This document shows, one piece after another, positions 24,624 through 31,290 of a DNA stretch of 64,000 nucleotides. The notes under the pieces are model-generated. The model was given only the letters and a program-made list of their open reading frames with translations, did not search any database and was not told the origin of the DNA. Both the position numbers and the translations under genes were made by a program. The stretch is from contig JAJEIO010000032.1 of NCBI GenBank assembly GCA_022827835.1, positions 181,748-245,747 of the forward strand, written 5' to 3'. Origin of the DNA: Candidatus Latescibacterota bacterium (GTDB taxonomy: Bacteria; Latescibacterota; UBA2968; UBA8231). The number at the start of each line of letters is the position of its first letter. Position 1 is the first letter of the stretch.

Positions 24624-24932
24624 ATGAAGACCTTGGAGACATTGCGTCGACAACTCGCGATGGGAGAGTTTGAGTTCAGTCGCCATGCTTTCAAACGAGC
24701 GGTGGAACGCAACATTGCCGATAGGGAAATACGACAGGCTGGTGCCGAGGCAAGAGTTATCGAGCAATACTTCGACGATAAGTACTCGCCTAGTTGCCTA
24801 CTGTTCGGATTCTCGGCGGATGGACGTCCTCTGCACCTTCAAGTATCCTATGCCGATACTGAGCGGGTAAAAATTATTACATTGTATGAACCTGACGCGA
24901 GCGAATGGATTGATTTTTCTCAACGGAGGTGA
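24624..24932 (+). CDS. DUF4258 family protein, likely toxin of a DUF4258/YgiT pair
   Basis: A 102-residue protein of the DUF4258 family: FEFSRHAFKRAVERNIADREI carries the conserved His and Arg, followed by IEQYFDDKYSPSCLLFG and LHLQVSYADTERVKIITLYEPD. Such proteins share a small RNase-like fold with RelE/MqsR toxins and are typically followed by a YgiT/MqsA zinc-finger gene, as here (start 8 nt downstream). Toxic activity is inferred from the context and family. Confidence 0.78.
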   Translation: MKTLETLRRQLAMGEFEFSRHAFKRAVERNIADREIRQAGAEARVIEQYFDDKYSPSCLLFGFSADGRPLHLQVSYADTERVKIITLYEPDASEWIDFSQRR

Positions 24933-24939
24933 AACCATC

Positions 24940-25170
24940 ATGTCTCACTGCCATGTGTGTGGCTCGAACAGCGCCAAACAGGAAAGAGTGAGTGAAGTAT
25001 TTGTGGTGCAAGGGAGGCGGATTTTAGTCGAGGACATTCCGGCTAGCGTGTGCTTGCGCTGTGGGGAACCGACTTTCAGCCGTCAGACCACTGAGCAGGT
25101 ACGTCGCATGTTGAACGGGGAGGCCAAACCGGTGCGCTCTGAAGAAGTCGATGTGTTTGAATACGCTTGA
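24940..25170 (+). CDS. YgiT/MqsA-type zinc-finger antitoxin
   Basis: A 76-residue protein starting at ATG 24940 behind ACGGAGGTG. Two Cys pairs, C-H-V-C-G at ~4-8 and C-L-R-C-G in the second half, form the zinc finger of MqsA-like antitoxins; IPASVCLRCGEPTFS is the family signature. The typical C-terminal HTH of MqsA is absent, as is common in YgiT-type proteins paired with DUF4258. A longer start at 24886 would overlap the DUF4258 gene and is not favoured. Confidence 0.83.
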   Translation: MSHCHVCGSNSAKQERVSEVFVVQGRRILVEDIPASVCLRCGEPTFSRQTTEQVRRMLNGEAKPVRSEEVDVFEYA

Positions 25171-25220
25171 GGGGGCGCATCAACATCGCCGTTTAATTTT
25201 TCCACGTAAAGGAGAGAACA

Positions 25221-26093
25221 ATGGCAAAGAAAAAGCAGGCTAGAAGACCGCAGCTCAAACTCTGTGCCGCGGCGTGGACGTTGACTAATTACCCGTCCGA
25301 AGCCAAGCAGTGGTCCATGGACCGCAAAGTCCGCGCGGCCAAGGACGCTGGCTTTGACGGCTTCAGCGCTGGGGCCGATCCCGAGATCGCCGAGGCTTGC
25401 GCCAAGCACGGGCTACAGCTCGTCGGCGGGGTCGATATAGCCACGGTAGAAGAAGCCGAGCCGAAACTGGCGGCTTTTAAGGAAGCAGGTGCCAAACACA
25501 TCAACGTCCAGCTTTGTGACCACGATACCGAGATCCGCAAGGCTGTGACCGTGGCGCGGGCGGTGATGAAGGCGGGCAAAGAGCTCAAGCTCAAACCAGC
25601 GATTGAATGGCATCGCGACACGTGTACTGAGACCCCGGAGAAGGGACTGGCACTGGCGGAACAGTACGAGAAGCGCTACAAGGAGAAGCTGCGCACGAAT
25701 TTCGACCACTCGCACCCGGCGATCATCAAACAGCTACGGCCCACCAACTTCTGGGAGCGCATCTCCGAGTACCGCCCCGATCTGCTCAAAATGAGTGAGT
25801 TGATTCACTTCCGCACCTTTACTGGCAGCCATTGCCAGACGCCGGTCACCAATGGGCGCGGGGTATTGGACGCGGATTTTATCACCTGGCGCGACAACTT
25901 CCTCAAGCACTTGCTCTACAATTGGGTCAAAGGACAGCGCGGCGCTACCGAGCTATGGGCGGTCGTCGAGTTGGGGCCGAAGGGGTCGGGCTATGCGCTC
26001 GATTGTTTCCCCGATGTGTGGAAGGACGCCATCGTCGCACGCGGTGAGATCGAGAAGGCGTTTAGGGGGGCGCTGAGGAAAGCGAAGAAGTAG
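25221..26093 (+). CDS. Sugar phosphate isomerase/epimerase-like TIM-barrel protein
   Basis: A 290-residue protein of the xylose-isomerase-like TIM-barrel group. AAWTLTNYPSEA opens the barrel, AAKDAGFDGFSAGADPEIAEACAKHG is the second strand-helix unit, and likely metal ligands sit in PAIEWHRDTCTETPE (Glu, His), FDHSHPAII (Asp, His) and FTGSHCQTP (His), with the last Glu in VVELGPKGSG. Such enzymes isomerise or epimerise sugars or inositols; the substrate is unknown. Lysine-rich ends suggest a soluble protein. A good AAAGGAGAG site precedes the ATG. Confidence 0.82.
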   Translation: MAKKKQARRPQLKLCAAAWTLTNYPSEAKQWSMDRKVRAAKDAGFDGFSAGADPEIAEACAKHGLQLVGGVDIATVEEAEPKLAAFKEAGAKHINVQLCDHDTEIRKAVTVARAVMKAGKELKLKPAIEWHRDTCTETPEKGLALAEQYEKRYKEKLRTNFDHSHPAIIKQLRPTNFWERISEYRPDLLKMSELIHFRTFTGSHCQTPVTNGRGVLDADFITWRDNFLKHLLYNWVKGQRGATELWAVVELGPKGSGYALDCFPDVWKDAIVARGEIEKAFRGALRKAKK

Positions 26094-26133
26094 CGTCCTA
26101 CGCGGCGAAGTGTTGCGAGGCAGGCTCGGTTGC

Positions 26134-26253
26134 TCAGTTTGAGTTCGTCGAGACCTGCCATAGCTGAGCCTCCGTGTTCTCTGCGAGTGGATGCGTATGG
26201 TCAATTCTATGCCGCCTAGTGTGGTTCTTAATCTGCTGTTTTGAAATCGTCAT
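26134..26253 (-). CDS. Putative 39-residue protein coupled to the reverse transcriptase
   Basis: An ATG at 26253-26251 overlaps the reverse transcriptase stop in the ATGA arrangement (AGATGACG) and opens a 39-codon frame. The product starts MTISKQQIKNHTRRH, is basic in its first half, then reads RIDHTHPLAENTEAQLWQ and ends in STNSN. It contains four His residues. I do not recognise a family; IDHTHPLA is faintly reminiscent of an HNH core but is too short to count. Translational coupling is the main argument that it is real. Alternatives are the degraded start of a longer gene or chance. Confidence 0.45.
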   Translation of the reverse strand: MTISKQQIKNHTRRHRIDHTHPLAENTEAQLWQVSTNSN

Positions 26254-27800
26254 CTGAAGCTTACAAAGCCGAAACGATTTCGTTTCAGGTCAGCTAAGAA
26301 TTGTTGGCCTTCATCGTTCAGTGTTTTTTTAAGCCACAACTGATAGATTAGAAGCCAAAAGCGATCCTTCTCTCGGGGATCCGTACCCTTCAGCTTATCC
26401 ACACGTCTTCGAATATCCTCCCGAATGCCATTAACCCCGTAGCGTTTTGCGTACTCTAACAATAACACATTCGAAAGGCAGTCATCTATCTCGATAACCT
26501 CTCGAAGTTTGTCTTCCGGCGTACTCAACTGAAGGTTATGTTTGAGTGAGTAATACAAGGCATGTGCGATGGCATCCGGAAAGATTCTCTGAATTCCAAT
26601 CGCTAGGAGTTGTTCGATGAAATCAAGAATGGCTTTCTCGATTCCGTCATAGCGATGCTTATTGAATACGTGTTCTTCTAGAATTGGAGCAAGATATGGG
26701 TAGATCAGGGCCAAGTTGATAGTCTCCTGAACGAAAAGACGTTTAGCTCGACTATCGAGATTCCGAGGCATCATCTTGATAGCGTAGTTCAAAACGGCAT
26801 ATGTCTCCGCTCCATGAGCTAGTTCCAGTGCTAAGTCTAGGAGCGAACGAACTGTCCCAAAATGAACGGTTGCGCCTTTGGCTGGCAATCGGAAGCTGTT
26901 CAACTCTCTAACCCAATCTTCTTTGATTGGAAGTGGCATTGGCAAGATTTCAGTTTTACGGCCGTTTAGAGTAAGTTCGTATTCGCGCAATTGCATACCA
27001 AGGTCATGGATGAATTTTTCAGCTTCATTGTGGTCTTTCGCGTAAAAAGTGTAATCATCAATATAGCGGTAAAACCGCCTGTATCCCTTCTGAACCATGT
27101 TGTGATCAATTCTGGTCAGTATTACCTCGGAGATTACGTTGGAGGGGTGTGGCCCGATTAAGAGCCCATTGGTCTGTCCATCTCGGGTTCCTCGAGTGAC
27201 TTTATCCAGAAGGTTTCCTTCCAATAAGACCGAGCGATTCTTTTTTGACTTACTACGCCCATGCAGTGCCCATGGGATTGAGTGGGTATAGATGCTGGGA
27301 AAGCAATTCGATATATCTGTGTGAGCCACATAGTGTGCGCCTGTCATTTTGCGAATGTCTGCTTCTTCGTTCTCGAGATGTTCCTTTCCTTTGTAATTCA
27401 TCCGAAAAACACGCTTACTTGACATTTTGCGAACAAAGAGACGGCTCATGGGTGTCTCCGGTTTTGCACAGTGTCTTTTGATTTTCGCCCAATGCCGCTT
27501 TAGAGCTAGACACTGGACAATATGGCTTTCGGGATGGGGGATCCCTATCTGACGAGTGATATTAACTTCGCGTAGCGGCTCATAACGGATGAAATCGTGT
27601 TCTCGGTTCTTAAGGAGCTTATTTAATTTTTTTTCGTCAGTTTCTGTTATTAGCTTTAGAAGAATGTTCGGTACATAGTCTGAAAGCCCTTCGGAGGTAA
27701 AACATGGCGGAAGCTTTTCGCTGAATAGGCCATAGTCGACCAAGCCCATGAATGCTTCGTCCTCCGAGAGGCCAAGCCCTGTTGTTTGTCGCCTTACCAT
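26250..27800 (-). CDS. Reverse transcriptase of the Abi/UG (defence-associated) type
   Basis: A 516-residue reverse transcriptase. The motifs are: HTDISNCFPSIYTHSIPWAL at ~160-179 (catalytic Asp162 plus the SIYTHS-x-x-WA signature of AbiK/AbiA/DRT-like enzymes), GLLIGPHPSNVISE at ~212-225, YRYIDDYTFY at ~244-253 with the catalytic Asp pair 248-249, and LNGRKTEILPMPLP at ~278-291. From ~330 a long helical C-terminal part (LLDLALELAHG, LILIYPYLAPILEEHV-like stretches) replaces the thumb/maturase domains of group II introns. No intron, msr-msd RNA or Cas1 is seen. The gene is clearly AT-richer than its neighbours, a sign of transfer. It follows fitB on the same strand by 65 nt. Confidence 0.88.
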   Translation of the reverse strand: MVRRQTTGLGLSEDEAFMGLVDYGLFSEKLPPCFTSEGLSDYVPNILLKLITETDEKKLNKLLKNREHDFIRYEPLREVNITRQIGIPHPESHIVQCLALKRHWAKIKRHCAKPETPMSRLFVRKMSSKRVFRMNYKGKEHLENEEADIRKMTGAHYVAHTDISNCFPSIYTHSIPWALHGRSKSKKNRSVLLEGNLLDKVTRGTRDGQTNGLLIGPHPSNVISEVILTRIDHNMVQKGYRRFYRYIDDYTFYAKDHNEAEKFIHDLGMQLREYELTLNGRKTEILPMPLPIKEDWVRELNSFRLPAKGATVHFGTVRSLLDLALELAHGAETYAVLNYAIKMMPRNLDSRAKRLFVQETINLALIYPYLAPILEEHVFNKHRYDGIEKAILDFIEQLLAIGIQRIFPDAIAHALYYSLKHNLQLSTPEDKLREVIEIDDCLSNVLLLEYAKRYGVNGIREDIRRRVDKLKGTDPREKDRFWLLIYQLWLKKTLNDEGQQFLADLKRNRFGFVSFR

Positions 27801-27809
27801 TACACTGTG

Positions 27810-27869
27810 CTACGCTCCTTTCATAGCCTCTTTACGCTTCCCACTCTTCTCGAAGTGACCACCGCTCAT
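27810..27869 (-). other. 19-codon ORF between FitB toxin and reverse transcriptase
   Basis: An ATG overlapping the fitB stop (GCATGAGC) opens 19 codons rich in Lys and Gly (MSGGHFEKSGKRKEAMKGA) before TAG. Its end covers the AAAGGAG ribosome binding site of the reverse transcriptase, so translation of it could act as a leader controlling the next gene. It may equally be chance. The reverse transcriptase site has an unusually long spacing of about 14 nt to its ATG. Confidence 0.2.
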
Positions 27870-28291
27870 GCGGGCCATGGGTTGATTACCTCAATACCAC
27901 AGTGCTCGAAATGACCGACATTTCTGGTGGCGATGGCCGCCCCGCGACAACGGGCGATGGCCGCTACCTGACAGTCTGCGTGGCTGATCGGTCGCCCAGC
28001 GGCCCGTCGGCTAGCCCCGATCTCGGCATAGATGCGCGCGGCCTCGCTATCAAAAGGCAGGATGCGTCGGGCGAAATCTTTCTGGAGCATGTTCTCGACT
28101 GCGGCGGCGATTCGATCACGGCGCTGGCCCGCTGGCAGGATGGCGACGCCGTAGCGCAGTTCGGCCTCCGTGATTACCGAAAGGAAGACATTTGCAGTGG
28201 ATTGATTGGCAAGCCAATCCGCCACGTTAGGATCGGGTTTAGGGCGCATCAACTCCGAGACGACATTGGTGTCGAGCAGGATCATCCCCAA
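27866..28291 (-). CDS. FitB/VapC-type PIN-domain toxin
   Basis: A 141-residue PIN ribonuclease. ILLDTNVVSELMRP at residues ~4-17 gives the first catalytic Asp and a Glu, VITEAELRYGVAILP the second Glu, and ISHADCQVAAIARCRGAAIATRNVGHF the C-terminal acidic cluster. The close IEVINPW ending is that of FitB proteins. It starts 3 nt after the FitA gene, forming a standard antitoxin-toxin operon. PIN toxins cut RNA, mostly tRNA or rRNA; the target is unknown. Confidence 0.92.
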   Translation of the reverse strand: MGMILLDTNVVSELMRPKPDPNVADWLANQSTANVFLSVITEAELRYGVAILPAGQRRDRIAAAVENMLQKDFARRILPFDSEAARIYAEIGASRRAAGRPISHADCQVAAIARCRGAAIATRNVGHFEHCGIEVINPWPA

Positions 28292-28294
28292 ACC

Positions 28295-28537
28295 TTAACC
28301 GAACTGAGGTGGATCGCGCATCGGTTCGCGCGGCGGTATGTCTAGTTCCACGCCGCCCAAGGGCGCGAATCGAGCGCGTATGGCGCGTGTCAGATTGATG
28401 GGGGATGCAGGCTTGGTGAGCGCCGCACGCAAGATCGCCCGCGCTTCCTCCTCCATCGAGTGACCGTGCTTGGCCGCTTGGACGCGCAGACGCTGCTTTA
28501 TGTCATCGTCGAGGTTGCGGATTGTCATGCTAGCCAT
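28295..28537 (-). CDS. FitA-type ribbon-helix-helix antitoxin
   Basis: An 80-residue antitoxin. The start is the ATG at 28537 behind GGAGGTGA with 6-nt spacing; a longer frame to 28597 would run through the operator. MASMTIRNLDDDIKQRLRVQAAKHGHSMEEEAR is a textbook FitA N-terminus. The C-terminal part with LDIPPREPMRDPP is the toxin-neutralising tail. A 26-bp near-perfect palindrome lies 33 bp upstream and is the likely site of autorepression. Confidence 0.9.
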   Translation of the reverse strand: MASMTIRNLDDDIKQRLRVQAAKHGHSMEEEARAILRAALTKPASPINLTRAIRARFAPLGGVELDIPPREPMRDPPQFG

Positions 28538-28570
28538 TTTCTTCACCTCCAAGTCTAAGAAAATACGCAA

Positions 28571-28596
28571 TGATGTCATTGCATGCAATGATATCA
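28571..28596. promoter_or_regulatory. 26-bp near-perfect palindrome, candidate FitA operator
   Basis: TGATGTCATTGCA/TGCAATGATATCA is symmetric at 24 of 26 positions, centred between 28583 and 28584, with TTGCATGCAA as the perfect core. It lies between the fitA start (28537) and the divergent acetyltransferase start (28631), so it could control both. The TGAT-x-TCA half sites resemble the TGATAGCA-type half sites reported for gonococcal FitA. Binding is inferred. Confidence 0.62.
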
Positions 28597-28630
28597 AGGT
28601 TCCATAACGAGTTCAGAAAGTGATAGAGAC

Positions 28631-29170
28631 ATGTTACCGAGCACGTGGTCGGAAGGGCAGATTGTCGTACGGGCGGTCGAGGTAGCGCAGACGCCGGCGC
28701 TGCATGCTGCGGTTACGGAATGCGTAGATATCGTCGCGCTTGATCCCACTTTTGCCGAGGTGCCCGAAAGCGAGGTCGGTGAGTTGGTGGAGCAGTCGGT
28801 AGCGGACGAATCGCAGGAACGCGGCTTCCGTATGAGGAGCATCCACGTTGGACCGGATGAAGAGCTGGCTGGATACTTTCACTTAATGGAGGATGTGCCC
28901 AACGCAGGGGACGCTTGGCTCTCGATCCTAGCGATCCGGCCGCGATTCCGGCGCAGCGGCGTCGGCACGACACTCATCAAAAGCCTCAAGAGCGTGCTGG
29001 CCGCCGAGGGTTTCCGTTTCGCCTTGGCGCGCGTCTATCTGGCCAATGTTCCGGCCTTGCAATTTTGGACTCGATTGGGTTTCACCGAGATCGTCCCTCA
29101 TCGCGGTGACTACATCGGCCAAGATCTAGGGAAGCCCTGTATCGTCCTGCGAGCATCTCTCGGCGGGTAG
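28631..29170 (+). CDS. GNAT family N-acetyltransferase
   Basis: A 179-residue GNAT enzyme. The acetyl-CoA pyrophosphate-binding loop is RPRFRRSGVGTTLIKSL at ~115-131 (the R/Q-x-x-G-x-G/A motif). WLSILAIRP is the preceding beta strand, and VPALQFWTRLGFTEIVPH is the typical C-terminal motif with an Asn-Val-Pro-Ala kink before it. The first ~60 residues are not recognisably conserved. The substrate is unknown. It diverges from fitAB and shares the palindromic region with it. The stop codon is followed immediately by a repeat that recurs after the next gene. Confidence 0.85.
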   Translation: MLPSTWSEGQIVVRAVEVAQTPALHAAVTECVDIVALDPTFAEVPESEVGELVEQSVADESQERGFRMRSIHVGPDEELAGYFHLMEDVPNAGDAWLSILAIRPRFRRSGVGTTLIKSLKSVLAAEGFRFALARVYLANVPALQFWTRLGFTEIVPHRGDYIGQDLGKPCIVLRASLGG

Positions 29171-29241
29171 GCGAGCCGGGTCACGTCCTTATACTGAATC
29201 AACCGATCCTGAGATGATTGAGTGGAAATCTATGGGTACTG
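29171..29241 (+). repeat. Imperfect direct repeat, copy 1 of 2
   Basis: About 71 bp that align with 30335-30406 over their full length, with shared blocks CCGGGTCAC, TCCTTAT, GATTGAG, AAATC and GGGT. A short stem is kept in both copies: AATCA paired with TGATT here, CAATCG with CGATTG in copy 2, with differing bases that preserve pairing. It starts right after the GNAT stop and covers the start of the next gene. Confidence 0.7.
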
Positions 29242-30314
29242 ATTTGCATGAGACCGTAAAGGCCCTTGATCGGAGCTATATCAAGGAAGGACGTTGGGTC
29301 GATGCTGCTCTTCTCTACGAAGGTGCTGCAGAAGACCTCGCGCGAGGGTGGAAGAACAAGATATGGTGTCTAAAACGCGCATGTGTTAGATACAACCGCG
29401 TGAAGGACATGAAGGCATTTGTCAGGTGCCACCGAAAGGCAAGATCACTTGTACCGGATGAGGTTGATGCAACGCTGAAGTTGGATATTTGGTGGCCGTC
29501 AGGCTTGGCAACGGCGTATCCGCACGTTGGTGCCGCTGACGAGGCTCTCTCCGAATTGAGTGCCATAGAAAAAGCAATAGGGGAAGAGTGGACCATTTAC
29601 GGTCGCTTCATATTCCACTTTGCCCGTTCCCTCATATACAGAGAACTCGAAAACTGGGACGAGATGATTGACGAGGGTATTCAGTTTCTCGTTTGGGCGG
29701 AGAATCTGTCGGAAGCCGATAGCCAGTTCCAACGAATGCACATCTCCATCGACGAAGATGGGCCGCCCGAATTAGTTGGCGAGTCAGGCAGATGCTACTG
29801 TGCGTGTTCGGTCCTTACCGAAAGTATAGCCCCGGCTGAGCGGAAGCTGGGTCGTGATTCAGGTAATACACTTGACGATTTGGACAGATACTTGACGCGG
29901 TATGAGAAACTCTATCAATCCACGCAGTGCGAGTCGGACGACAATCCCGATGACCAGGGCCTAGGTGTCCTTGCAGAGACATATAAGAATCGCGTCGCAA
30001 CCTGCTACGGCAAGGCTGCTGTCACGGCGTTCGAAACTGGACAGACTGCGAGGGCACTGGCGTATTTTCAGCAATCGGAACGTCTGAGGGGCAGAATCGA
30101 CGGCATCTGGCAATTCTACAAGGCAGCCGCACTGCTGTCTGACAACCAAACGTCTGAAGCCAAGACGTGCCTCAAAGAGATTTCCGGCTCGGTTGTGTCC
30201 GATGGTCTTGGTTCAGCAATCTTCGATAAACTCAAGGAGTTCGATAGTATCAGAAACGACCCGGATATTGTCGATCTTGCAAAACACTGGAAGAATCGCA
30301 ACGTCAGGCTTTGA
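29214..30314 (+). CDS. Unknown helical-repeat (TPR-like) protein
   Basis: A 366-residue protein I do not recognise. It is almost entirely helical, with TPR-like pairs such as RWVDAALLYEGAAEDLARG, DEALSELSAIEKAIG and TGQTARALAYFQQSERL, so a solenoid scaffold is likely. No signal peptide, enzyme motif or membrane segment is present. Start uncertain: ATG 29214 lies within the flanking repeat, and ATG 29232 (MGTDLHETVK) may be the real one. Codon use is less GC-biased than in the flanking metabolic genes, and the gene is bracketed by two related ~70-bp repeats, which suggests it was acquired as a unit. Confidence 0.65.
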   Translation: MIEWKSMGTDLHETVKALDRSYIKEGRWVDAALLYEGAAEDLARGWKNKIWCLKRACVRYNRVKDMKAFVRCHRKARSLVPDEVDATLKLDIWWPSGLATAYPHVGAADEALSELSAIEKAIGEEWTIYGRFIFHFARSLIYRELENWDEMIDEGIQFLVWAENLSEADSQFQRMHISIDEDGPPELVGESGRCYCACSVLTESIAPAERKLGRDSGNTLDDLDRYLTRYEKLYQSTQCESDDNPDDQGLGVLAETYKNRVATCYGKAAVTAFETGQTARALAYFQQSERLRGRIDGIWQFYKAAALLSDNQTSEAKTCLKEISGSVVSDGLGSAIFDKLKEFDSIRNDPDIVDLAKHWKNRNVRL

Positions 30315-30334
30315 GCGCGCAGCAATTCGATCCT

Positions 30335-30406
30335 GCGAGGGCCGGGTCACATCCTTATGCTACGCAATCGATTCTGGGGCGATTGAGCGAAAATCCACGG
30401 GTGCTG
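30335..30406 (+). repeat. Imperfect direct repeat, copy 2 of 2
   Basis: About 72 bp related to 29171-29241 in the same orientation, starting 20 nt after the stop of the solenoid-like protein. There is no ATG at the position matching the start codon in copy 1. The stem CAATCG/CGATTG around an ATTCTGGGG loop is conserved by compensatory changes relative to copy 1. It ends 6 nt before the stop of the convergent PhyH gene. Confidence 0.7.
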
Positions 30407-30412
30407 CGTTAT

Positions 30413-31258
30413 TCAGACGATTCCCCACTGTACTCGTCCCAACTCGCGCGAGCGCTCCCGTTCGTATGACGGATCAATGTCGAATTCGCGATCCAGCCAC
30501 AGCACCTCCCGCTGATCGGGACTCAGCGAATTGAGTAGCTCAGGCATCAGGTAATCCCCCCACGTAAAGCGATGGTTGTCGATCGTGTGGGGATGGAACA
30601 GCCAGTGGCTCATATACCGGCAGTCACTGGTGCGGTTGAGCCACGTTGAGTGAAACAGCTTAGCGTGGCGGACGATTAGCTGGTGGGGTTCGACCTCTAG
30701 GGAAATTTCGTCGTCGAGTGCGACGTCTTCCCAGCCGTCATCGGCCTGCGAACCGACAATTCCCCGTTCATCCCTGAGCTTGGCGGCCGTCTCTTGGAGA
30801 GAGGTGGGCGGTCCGGTGTGACTGCCTGGAACGATGCGCAGACACCCGTTTGCGCGCGACGCCCCGGAGAAGTAGTGCATAAACTCTGCCCAGCCCGGAC
30901 CTCCGTCGATGTGCCAGCCGACTGACCGATCCGGGGCCTGCTCGTTGATGCCGCCGTTGCGCAGATAGATATCGCGGTCCTCGTTCAGTTGACGGGCGAG
31001 CTCGATGATTTCGGGGTGCAGGATGATCTTCATGAACGGCAGGCAGTGATCGAGGGCGCACCAGTACGAATCTTCCACCTGCGGCCGTAGGTAAAAGTGA
31101 TTTCTCTTGCTGCCGTCTGCCGGCCCTTCTGATGGATCTTGGGAAGCCTTTTCGACCGCGGCCCTGCACGCCTCGGTGAAACTTTCGGGGAACGGACAGT
31201 CGACGATGACGTAGCCTTCAGTGCGGTACTGCTCCAATTGTTCCTCGCTGAATTTCAT
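30413..31258 (-). CDS. Phytanoyl-CoA dioxygenase (PhyH) family protein
   Basis: A 281-residue Fe(II)/2-oxoglutarate oxygenase. The metal-binding His116-x-Asp118 lies in VGWHIDGG and the distal His203 in AKLFHSTWLNRTS. Arg214 in CRYMSHW is placed to bind 2-oxoglutarate. NGCLRIVPGSHTGPP is the classic PhyH strand. The substrate is unknown; bacteria of this type carry many PhyH paralogues that hydroxylate diverse small molecules. The SDR gene lies 32 nt upstream on the same strand and could oxidise the hydroxylated product; that pathway is inferred. Confidence 0.9.
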   Translation of the reverse strand: MKFSEEQLEQYRTEGYVIVDCPFPESFTEACRAAVEKASQDPSEGPADGSKRNHFYLRPQVEDSYWCALDHCLPFMKIILHPEIIELARQLNEDRDIYLRNGGINEQAPDRSVGWHIDGGPGWAEFMHYFSGASRANGCLRIVPGSHTGPPTSLQETAAKLRDERGIVGSQADDGWEDVALDDEISLEVEPHQLIVRHAKLFHSTWLNRTSDCRYMSHWLFHPHTIDNHRFTWGDYLMPELLNSLSPDQREVLWLDREFDIDPSYERERSRELGRVQWGIV

Positions 31259-31290
31259 GCTGTTTTCCCCGCGCGGTGTGGCGTCGAGCT

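Noticed and set aside
26134-26253. Reading the 39-codon ORF behind the reverse transcriptase as an HNH nuclease
   Set aside because: Only an IDHTHPLA stretch is suggestive; the length and the missing second and third HNH elements do not allow the call.
26250-27800. Reverse transcriptase as a group II intron or retron component
   Set aside because: No maturase or endonuclease domain, no intron RNA ends and no msr-msd-like inverted repeats in the short flanks; the motif signature fits Abi/UG enzymes.
29171-30406. The two direct repeats as integron attC sites
   Set aside because: No RYYYAAC/GTTRRRY core pair and no integrase gene; only a short stem is shared.
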